This document shows positions 45,868 to 52,707 of a DNA stretch of 64,000 nt, piece after piece. Numbering within the stretch: position 1 is the stretch's first letter; each line of letters opens with the position of its first letter. Made by a program: the position numbers and the translations under genes. The DNA lies in the NCBI RefSeq assembly GCF_937915125.1, contig NZ_CALDMP010000076.1:1-64000 (forward strand), read 5' to 3'. Source of the DNA: an uncultured Ruminococcus sp. (lineage in GTDB: Bacteria > Bacillota > Clostridia > Oscillospirales > Ruminococcaceae). Below the pieces are notes generated by a model, which did no database searches, was not told the origin of the DNA, and saw only the letters and a program-made list of their open reading frames with translations.

Positions 45868-47820
45868 TCAGCGAATCTTCGCTCCCACCGGCAGGGACTC
45901 ATCCGGGAAGATCACCTTCACATCCCCATTGGGCATATCTGCCGCACAGATCATACCGCAGCTTTCCACGCCGCAGAGCTTTGCCGGCTTCAGATTTGCC
46001 ACCAGCATGATTTTTTTGCCGATGAGATCCTCCGGGGCATACCAGGGCGCAATACCGGAAACCACCTGTCTGCCGCCCATGCCGTCGTCCAGCTGAAGCT
46101 TCAGCAGCTTCTTGGACTTCTTGACCTTTTCGCAGGCAATGACCTTCGCCACACGCAGATCCGTCTGTGCAAAGGTGTCGATGGGAATCTCCTCTGCCAG
46201 AGGCTGGGGCGTATATTCCGGCTCAGCCGGCTCTTCCTTGGGCTGGTTTGCCAGAATCAGCTGGTTCAGCTCATCAATTTCCTTGTCCACATCGATTCTC
46301 GGGAAAATGATATCTCCCTTGTGTACCGTCACATTTGCCGACAGTGTACCGAAGCTGGAAATGGTGCTGTATGCAGTTTCCGCCGGGGATGCGCCGATCT
46401 GTTCCCAGATTTTCGGCATGGTCTCCGGCATGAATGTGCTCAGGGGCACGGAGACAATGCGGATGGTCTCCAGCAAATTGTAGAGCACCGTAGCCAGACG
46501 AGTGCGGTTTGCCTCGTCACGTGCAAGAATCCACGGTGCGGTTTCGTCAATATACTTGTTGGCACGGGATACTACCTGGAAAATCTCTGCCAGCATGAGA
46601 TTCAGCTGGGTCTTGTCCAGAAGTTCCTCCAGCTTGTCTTTCAGTCCGGCAGCAGCGGCAATGAGTTCGTCGTCAAATTCACCGGGCTGGCGTTCCTCCG
46701 GCAGTGTGCCGCCGAAGTATTTCTCCACCATTGCCACGGTACGAGAAACCAAATTGCCCAGTCCGTTTGCCAGATCGGAGTTGATGCGGTTGATCATAAT
46801 CTCGTTGGAGAAAGAACTGTCTGCACCCAGCGCCATTTCCCGGAGAATGTGATACCGGATGGCATCTGCGCCGTAGCGGTCTGCCAGCAGGAACGGATCT
46901 ACCACATTGCCCAATGACTTGGACATTTTCTGTCCGTTGAACGTGATCCAGCCGTGTACTGCCAGATGCTTCGGCAAGGGCAGATCCAGCGCCATGAGCA
47001 TTGCCGGCCAGATAATGGCGTGGAAACGCATGATATCCTTTGCTACCATGTGTATGTCTGCCGGCCAGTATTCGTCAAAATCATGGTATGCGCTGTTTTC
47101 ATAGCCCAGTGCGCTGATATAGTTCGACAGGGCGTCGATCCAGACATAGACCACATGTCCCTCGTCGAAAGTCACGGGAATACCCCATGTAAAGGAAGTC
47201 CGGGACACGCAGAGATCCTCCAGACCCGGCTTGATGAAGTTGTTCACCAGTTCGACCGCACGAGTCTTGGGCTGGAGATAATCCGTCTCCGTGAGCAGCT
47301 TTTCGATCCGGTCGGCAAAGGGCGACATCTTCATGAAATATGCCTCTTCCTTTGCCTCAGTGACTTCCCGGTGACACTCGGGACAGCAGCCGTTTTCGTC
47401 CAGCTGGGACTCTGTCCAGAAGCTCTCGCAGGGTGTACAGTACTTGCCCTTGTACTCACCCTTATAAATGTAGCCCTTGTCGTACAGTGCCTTGAAAATT
47501 TTCTGTACTGTCTCTACATGATAATCATCCGTTGTGCGGATATAGCGGTCATAGCTGATATGCATACGCTCCCAGAGCGCCTTGAAAACCTTGACGATCT
47601 CGTCCACATATTCTTTCGGAGTGATACCCCTTTCGGCTGCTTTCTGTTCAATTTTCAGACCGTGCTCGTCCGTTCCCGTGAGGAAAATGACATCATAGCC
47701 CTGCATTCGTCTGTACCGTGCGATGGAATCGCAGGCAACGGTGGTGTAGCAGTGACCGATATGGGGATTACCCGACGGATAGTAGATCGGCGTGGTAATA
47801 TAATACGGCTTTTTTGACAT
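45868..47820 (-). CDS. metG: Methionyl-tRNA synthetase
   Basis: The 650-residue class I synthetase has the HIGH-like motif in SGNPHIGHCYT (about 16-22). The zinc-binding region is CTPCESF and CCPEC, and the KMSKS motif lies in GQKMSKSLGNV. The C-terminal EMAP/Trbp111-type tRNA-binding domain (about 545-650) starts near TFAQTDLRVAKV and makes the enzyme a dimer in other species. AGGAGG lies 8 bases upstream of the ATG. Confidence 0.97.
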   Translation of the reverse strand: MSKKPYYITTPIYYPSGNPHIGHCYTTVACDSIARYRRMQGYDVIFLTGTDEHGLKIEQKAAERGITPKEYVDEIVKVFKALWERMHISYDRYIRTTDDYHVETVQKIFKALYDKGYIYKGEYKGKYCTPCESFWTESQLDENGCCPECHREVTEAKEEAYFMKMSPFADRIEKLLTETDYLQPKTRAVELVNNFIKPGLEDLCVSRTSFTWGIPVTFDEGHVVYVWIDALSNYISALGYENSAYHDFDEYWPADIHMVAKDIMRFHAIIWPAMLMALDLPLPKHLAVHGWITFNGQKMSKSLGNVVDPFLLADRYGADAIRYHILREMALGADSSFSNEIMINRINSDLANGLGNLVSRTVAMVEKYFGGTLPEERQPGEFDDELIAAAAGLKDKLEELLDKTQLNLMLAEIFQVVSRANKYIDETAPWILARDEANRTRLATVLYNLLETIRIVSVPLSTFMPETMPKIWEQIGASPAETAYSTISSFGTLSANVTVHKGDIIFPRIDVDKEIDELNQLILANQPKEEPAEPEYTPQPLAEEIPIDTFAQTDLRVAKVIACEKVKKSKKLLKLQLDDGMGGRQVVSGIAPWYAPEDLIGKKIMLVANLKPAKLCGVESCGMICAADMPNGDVKVIFPDESLPVGAKIR

Positions 47821-47871
47821 ACGAGGTTCCTCCTTAACATTCGCTGCCGCAGAAAGCGGCTGTTGCCTTTT

Positions 47872-47900
47872 ATTGTACCATATTTTCGGGGATTTGTCAC
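47872..47900 (-). promoter_or_regulatory. metG promoter
   Basis: On the minus strand GTGACA (47900-47895) and TACAAT (47877-47872) are separated by 17 bases, about 50 bases before the start. Confidence 0.6.
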
Positions 47901-48075
47901 GTGTTTTTTTGAAATTTTCTAGAAATACGGATTTTAGCAGTTTGTTTTTTTATGTATTTTATAAGATTTTGCTATAATAATTTTCAAGCAATCTTAAAGT
48001 TATTTCATTTCGCATAAATTGCCGGCATTTTTCGACACAAAAAATGTTTATATATATAAATTTAGAATTTCAGTG
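47901..48075. other. AT-rich divergent intergenic region
   Basis: The region between the metG promoter and the dockerin-gene promoter is AT-rich, with no gene or clear hairpin. Confidence 0.5.
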
Positions 48076-48104
48076 TTGACTTTTATGGTGAAATGTGCTA
48101 ATAT
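48076..48104 (+). promoter_or_regulatory. Promoter of the dockerin gene pair
   Basis: TTGACT (48076-48081) and TAATAT (48099-48104) are separated by 17 bases. Confidence 0.75.
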
Positions 48105-48154
48105 ATTGTTAGAAGAAAATTCGTGTTCTTAAAATTTTAGGAGGTGCATTTTTT

Positions 48155-48361
48155 ATGAAATAAAAATTACGGTTAGCTTCATTATTGGTGGCATGTGTGT
48201 GCGTTGTGGGGTCTATTGCTTCGCTTTCGGCTTCTGCGACAGCACTGCGAGGTGATGTAAATGGAGATGGTACAATTAATTTATCAGATGCAGTTGCACT
48301 AAATAAATTTTTAGTTGGAAAACTCACTGTCACAAACCTGAGTAATGTTTTGAAAGGATGA
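48155..48361 (+). pseudogene. Small secreted dockerin gene with stop at codon 3
   Basis: After AGGAGG and an ATG at 48155 the frame reads Met-Lys-stop and then stays open for 65 more codons. It encodes a signal peptide (KLRLASLLVACVCVVGS...) followed by the first half of a dockerin, GDVNGDGTINLSDAVALNKF. The second calcium loop is absent. A single AAA-to-TAA change at codon 3 would explain the break. A downstream GTG or TTG start could still give a shortened product, but no second ribosome-binding site is seen. The last codons contain the ribosome-binding site of the next gene. Confidence 0.75.
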
Positions 48362-48366
48362 TTTTT

Positions 48367-49476
48367 ATGAAAAGAAGGAAAAGGATATTAACAGCCACAT
48401 GCACCGCTGCAGTTTTGACAGGCGTGTGCAGTATGCCGACATTTGCAGCTGGGATTCTGGCAGAGGGAAAGCCGATTCCGCAGCTTCTGGAGGAAATGGC
48501 GCAAGATACAAATTCGTACTTCCTCGAAACATCCGCCGGCATGTATCATTATCTGACGGAAGACAACTTTTACGCCATTGAACTCACAAAGAAATACTAC
48601 ACGATTCAGTTGGAACAGGGTCTGTCTCTCCCGAAGGATGCAGCGGCGCAGTTGGAAAAAGCGATTTGTATATATGGTAGTACAGACCCGGTTCCCGTGA
48701 CAGAAGGCGCACCGAATATCACCAATCACTATGTGAACGGCGCTTCGCTAGAAGATTTTGGAGACGGAACATATCAGCTGGTACTTTCGAAATATTGTGA
48801 AGTGGATGAAACTACGCTCATCACCTATTTGCAGACCATTCCTGGATTTGCGTCTATCACCTATGGTGCTGCCGGATATGAACTGACAGACAGCAGTCTC
48901 AACCTGAACTATGATTTTGAGGGAAGTGAAAAGCGTCCGATGGACGGCACTCCGATCACACTCGATATCCAGACAACAGAGAATATTGCCTTGACAGCAG
49001 AAGATTTTGCAGAAAGTCTGGGCGTGGTTTCTGTAGAATCTGTAAGCAATGGTACCACATACAGAATATCCCTCGATTCGGAACTGTATCAGAAAATGAC
49101 CCCAAGCGAAATGCTTCAGCTGGTCAAACAAATAGAAGTAACGGAACAGGTGGAAACAGTGGATCTCCACTGCCAGATGAATGAGCTTGCCTACGCTGCG
49201 GTAAACGAACCCATCGACAACGGCGCCATCCCCTACGTCACCCGAGGTGACTGCGATGAGACGGAGACAACCACTCCCGATGACGCTTACCTTGCGCTCC
49301 GGCACTATGCCGCAGACGCTGTAGGCGGCGAGCCTGCACTCTCCGACCGGAACCGCTGTGCCGCAGATGTCAACGGAAACGGCAAAGTCGATCCCGACGA
49401 TGCCTATTTCATGCTGAAATATTACGCCGCAGCATCCGTGGGCGGCGATGCCCAGTGGAGCGAGATTCTGCAATAA
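48367..49476 (+). CDS. Secreted dockerin protein, unknown N-terminal module
   Basis: The 369-residue protein has a signal peptide (about 1-26) and a region of about 270 residues that I do not recognise. It ends in a dockerin with two loops, GDCDETETTTPDDAY and ADVNGNGKVDPDDAY, each followed by a YYAA-SVGG-like helix. The middle module resembles that of the protein at 56777-57841: compare YYTIQLEQGLSLPKD with YYAVTLEEGTSAPED, and a VETVDLHCQ stretch with VEKVHCAIPQ. The first dockerin loop lacks the usual Asp-Gly pattern (ETETTTPDD). The ATG at 48367 follows AAAGGA by 8 bases; an ATG three codons earlier is too close to the site. A terminator follows. Confidence 0.85.
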   Translation: MKRRKRILTATCTAAVLTGVCSMPTFAAGILAEGKPIPQLLEEMAQDTNSYFLETSAGMYHYLTEDNFYAIELTKKYYTIQLEQGLSLPKDAAAQLEKAICIYGSTDPVPVTEGAPNITNHYVNGASLEDFGDGTYQLVLSKYCEVDETTLITYLQTIPGFASITYGAAGYELTDSSLNLNYDFEGSEKRPMDGTPITLDIQTTENIALTAEDFAESLGVVSVESVSNGTTYRISLDSELYQKMTPSEMLQLVKQIEVTEQVETVDLHCQMNELAYAAVNEPIDNGAIPYVTRGDCDETETTTPDDAYLALRHYAADAVGGEPALSDRNRCAADVNGNGKVDPDDAYFMLKYYAAASVGGDAQWSEILQ

Positions 49477-49524
49477 GCGCATATTCAAAAATATACCATA
49501 GGCATACAATACAAAGACCGCAAC

Positions 49525-49563
49525 ACGGGCGAACCCATTTCACTTCGGGTTCGCCCGTTTTTT
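49525..49563 (+). terminator. Terminator of the dockerin gene
   Basis: ACGGGCGAACCC pairs with GGGTTCGCCCGT, followed by TTTTTGCG. Confidence 0.85.
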
Positions 49564-49576
49564 GCGCGGTGTTGCC

Positions 49577-49717
49577 TTAAGAAAATTTTTGCAGCACCCA
49601 GTCCATGCCGTTCCAGATGCCTGCCGCCAGAATCAGCAGCACACCCAGCGGAACTGCCACAACTGCCAGAAGGGAAAATCCCATTATTACTGTTAATTTA
49701 CGCATCATTTGCACCAT
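49577..49717 (-). CDS. Small single-pass membrane protein behind the BceB-like permease
   Basis: A 46-residue frame starts at the base next to the permease stop codon (TAAATG). It encodes a basic start (MVQMMRKLT), one hydrophobic helix of about 25 residues (VIMGFSLLAVVAVPLGVLLI and on) and a short tail, GIWNGMDWVLQKFS. The stop codon lies in a leftover R1 terminal sequence (GTGTTGCCTTAA). The ribosome-binding site is weak, so translation would depend on coupling with the permease gene. It could be a small subunit of the transporter. It could also be a chance frame, although its composition is strongly membrane-like. Confidence 0.5.
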   Translation of the reverse strand: MVQMMRKLTVIMGFSLLAVVAVPLGVLLILAAGIWNGMDWVLQKFS

Positions 49718-51727
49718 TTATTTCACCAGCTGGTAATAACTCCGGGAGGTCAGCTTGTACATGATCACATACAGAATTGCAAACACCAGGAAGCTGCCCA
49801 CCGTGACGCCCACCAGCAGTGGTGTATTCGTCAGTCCGAACAAGATTAAGAGCCTGCGTACAAGGGGAAAAGCAAAGCCCGTGTGTACCCCAGCCGCCAG
49901 AAGCGGTGCCGCAAATACCGTCAATACCTGTGAGTTGATGCTCTTCCGGATCTCCTTCTGGGTCATGCCCACTTTCTGCATGATCTCGAACCGGGAGGCG
50001 TCCTCATAGCCCTCGGAGATCTGCTTGTAGTACATGATCAGCACAGTGCCGAACAGAAAGACAACGCTCAGCATGATACCCAGAAACAGCAGACCGCCGT
50101 ACAGGGAATAGCAATTATGACGCTGTTCTGCACGACAGGCGGTGTCCACTCTGGGAAAGGCTTCGTCCTGCAATTGCAGTGCCTGGATGCTGCTGTCCAT
50201 GTCATCCAGAATGGCAATCTGGGTTTCCTCGTCACAGTCCAGGTCAAAGCCATAATAGGTTTCCATCTCGGAGGCTTCATCGCCGTATACCTGCTTCTGG
50301 TGATTGTAAATCTCTTGCAGTGTATCTGCATCCTGCACCACAAGATACATGGTGGAAACGGCAGATGCCAGATTGATGCCCTGGGATACGAAGAGGTCTA
50401 CCTGTTTTTCTACATACATGGGTGCCATCTCGCCAAATTGCAGCGTGTCATAGGGGAATTCCCCTTTTTCCATATGGATGAGCACATGGTTATCTGACAA
50501 AGTCTCTGTCTGATCGGAAAGCTGGTTATACTGTTCCAGCGTGTAGATCATGACCTGCAGCACATCATCGTAATTGACAAACCCGTCAAAATTTTTCCGA
50601 TCAATGATGATCTTGTTCTCCTGCTGCATACCGGCAACGGGAAGATAAGAATAGTGAATCTCATGCTCCGGCGTCACATCATAAGTGTGCATGACTTCCG
50701 AAACGGCATTTTCTATGGATGTGGTGTATTCTGCATCCGCAGAATAGCTGTTCACTTCCATATCTGTGGGATATCGGCTGTACAAAATATCCTCTTCGCC
50801 AATGTACAGGCACAAGGAGGACGAGATCATAACCAGAACTGCCGTAGACAGGATGCAGATGGAGGCAAGGCTTGCGCCGTTGCGCTTCATGCGGTATGCC
50901 ATAGAGGAAACAGAGACAAAGTGGCTGGTTTTGTAGTAATACCGCTTGTTCTTCTGGAGAATCTTACACAACGCCACAGAGCCGCAGATGAACAGCAGAT
51001 AAGAGGAAATGATGACCAGCACAATGGCGACGAAAAAGACGCTCAGCGCCGCCATGGGCTCCTCAATGGTTATTGCCAGATAGTAGGCGATGCCCAGCAG
51101 GATCACACCGATCACCGCCAAGATCCACCGGGCTTTTGGCGGTTTTTCGCCCACCTTTTCCCCACGGAGCAACTCCACCGGCTTTGCCACGTGAATCTGT
51201 CCCAAAGAGTACAACAGGATCAAAGCGAAGCAAATCAACGTCAGCAGCAGCGTATTGCGTACAGCCGTGGGTTCGATGGAAAACGCCAGAACGGCTTCGT
51301 TTTCCAGCACCCGTGCTGCACACAGTTCCGCCAGCTTCGACAGGAGAACGCCAAGCCCCAAACCGCCTGCAAGGGAGGTCACAAAGAGCATAAGATTCTG
51401 CCACAGCAGGATACGGGCAATGTTCCACTTCCCCATACCCAGGATGTTGTATAACCCGAACTCCGTCTTACGGCGACGCATGAGGAAGGAATTCATGTAG
51501 AACAGAAAGATCACTGCAAAAATTGCCGTCACCGCCATGCCCCAGGACAAAATCAGCTGCAAATTCTGACCGCCGTGCATTTCGTGGACAGATTTGCTGT
51601 AGGTCAGATAGGAGACAATGTAGTACATCATGACGATGCCGATGCTGGTCAGAAGAAAAGGGAGATAGGTCTTTTTGTTCTTGACGATGCCGTGCCAGGC
51701 AAGCTTCGGGTATAGATTCATCTTCAT
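49718..51727 (-). CDS. BceB/FtsX-type ABC transporter permease
   Basis: The 669-residue protein has about ten membrane helices. A large extracytoplasmic domain (about 310-530) sits between two FtsX-like helix bundles, the layout of BceB permeases that detect and detoxify cell-wall-targeting peptides such as bacitracin. The start overlaps the ATPase stop by four bases (ATGA). The peptide substrate is not known. A two-component system of Bce type lies about 6 kb further on the same strand (58016-60027) and is the natural regulator candidate. Confidence 0.9.
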   Translation of the reverse strand: MKMNLYPKLAWHGIVKNKKTYLPFLLTSIGIVMMYYIVSYLTYSKSVHEMHGGQNLQLILSWGMAVTAIFAVIFLFYMNSFLMRRRKTEFGLYNILGMGKWNIARILLWQNLMLFVTSLAGGLGLGVLLSKLAELCAARVLENEAVLAFSIEPTAVRNTLLLTLICFALILLYSLGQIHVAKPVELLRGEKVGEKPPKARWILAVIGVILLGIAYYLAITIEEPMAALSVFFVAIVLVIISSYLLFICGSVALCKILQKNKRYYYKTSHFVSVSSMAYRMKRNGASLASICILSTAVLVMISSSLCLYIGEEDILYSRYPTDMEVNSYSADAEYTTSIENAVSEVMHTYDVTPEHEIHYSYLPVAGMQQENKIIIDRKNFDGFVNYDDVLQVMIYTLEQYNQLSDQTETLSDNHVLIHMEKGEFPYDTLQFGEMAPMYVEKQVDLFVSQGINLASAVSTMYLVVQDADTLQEIYNHQKQVYGDEASEMETYYGFDLDCDEETQIAILDDMDSSIQALQLQDEAFPRVDTACRAEQRHNCYSLYGGLLFLGIMLSVVFLFGTVLIMYYKQISEGYEDASRFEIMQKVGMTQKEIRKSINSQVLTVFAAPLLAAGVHTGFAFPLVRRLLILFGLTNTPLLVGVTVGSFLVFAILYVIMYKLTSRSYYQLVK

Positions 51728-52488
51728 GCGTTCTCGCCTCCCGTAGTCAGAAGTGCAAGAGAAGCAGAAATCCGCTGATAAAACTGTTCGTTGGTGTCAC
51801 TGCCCCGATACAGCTGGTGGAATACCTGACCATCCTTGATGAACATGACCCGTCCGGCATGGCTGGCAGCCTTTACGGAATGGGTCACCATGACGATGGT
51901 CTGCCCCGACTGGTTGATGGCGGTGAACAGGGACAGCAGTTCATCGGTGGAACGGGAATCCAGTGCACCGGTGGGCTCATCCGCCAGGATCAATCTGGGA
52001 TTGGTGATCAGAGCACGTGCCACTGCGGCACGCTGTTTCTGACCGCCGGAAACCTCATATGGGTATTTTTTCAGCAGCTCCGTAATGCCAAGCTGCCGGG
52101 CGATCGGTGCCAGCCGCCGCTGCATTTCCGCATATGGTGTGCCAATGAGCACCAGGGGCAGGTAGATGTTGTCCTCCAGAGAAAATGTGTCCAGCAGGTT
52201 GAAATCCTGAAAGACAAAGCCCAGGTTGTCCCGGCGGAATGCGGCGATCTGGGATTCCCGGATCTGGGTGAGATCCTTTCCGTCCAGCTGGACGCTGCCG
52301 CTGGTGGGACGATCCAATGCCGCCAGAATATTCAGCAGGGTGGTCTTTCCGGAACCGGATTCGCCCATGACGGCAGTATATTCCCCCTGTTCCACCACAA
52401 AGGACACATCCCGGAGCGCCTCCACCTGATTGCCGCCAAAGCGTGTGGTATAGATTTTTTTGAGATGGGATACCTCTAACATTGCCAT
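51724..52488 (-). CDS. BceA-type ABC transporter ATPase
   Basis: The 254-residue ATPase has Walker A GESGSGKTT (about 38-46), signature VSGGQKQR, Walker B LILADEPTGALD and the H-loop VTHSVKAAS, all intact. It pairs with the downstream FtsX-type permease. GGAGG precedes the first ATG by 9 bases; a second ATG two codons later is also possible. An inverted repeat lies in its upstream region. Confidence 0.92.
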   Translation of the reverse strand: MAMLEVSHLKKIYTTRFGGNQVEALRDVSFVVEQGEYTAVMGESGSGKTTLLNILAALDRPTSGSVQLDGKDLTQIRESQIAAFRRDNLGFVFQDFNLLDTFSLEDNIYLPLVLIGTPYAEMQRRLAPIARQLGITELLKKYPYEVSGGQKQRAAVARALITNPRLILADEPTGALDSRSTDELLSLFTAINQSGQTIVMVTHSVKAASHAGRVMFIKDGQVFHQLYRGSDTNEQFYQRISASLALLTTGGENA

Positions 52489-52506
52489 TGCAATGACCTC
52501 CTTTTT

Positions 52507-52597
52507 GGAATGAAAAATGTCAGTATCGCCTATGGCGATGATTTATAAAATGAATCATTTTGAGTCAAGTGAACACTGACACGCCATTTTTCATTCC
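52507..52597. promoter_or_regulatory. Wide inverted repeat upstream of the BceAB-like genes
   Basis: GGAATGAAAAATG (52507-52519) and CATTTTTCATTCC (52585-52597) are perfect 13-bp inverted arms, and TGTCAGT/ACTGACA words extend the symmetry. A weak promoter, TTGACT with TATAAA 15 bases on, lies between them on the minus strand. It may be a regulator site or an RNA hairpin in the leader. Confidence 0.5.
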
Positions 52598-52628
52598 TAA
52601 TTGCTTTTACAACTCCAGTATACCACAA

Positions 52629-52669
52629 ACGGGAAATGCACCGCCATCGATTTGGCTTACATTTCCCGT
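52629..52669 (-). terminator. Possible sbcC terminator
   Basis: ACGGGAAATG pairs with CATTTCCCGT; on the minus strand TTGTGG follows, so the T-run is weak. A second small hairpin (CTTACA/TGTAAG) lies at 52677-52692. Confidence 0.45.
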
Positions 52670-52707
52670 GGTGAATCTTACATTTTTGTAAGATTGCGGT
52701 GTAACAT

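Noticed and set aside
48155..48361. Recoding of the TAA at codon 3
   Set aside because: TAA is not used for selenocysteine or pyrrolysine, and no structure near codon 3 suggests readthrough; a nonsense mutation is simpler.
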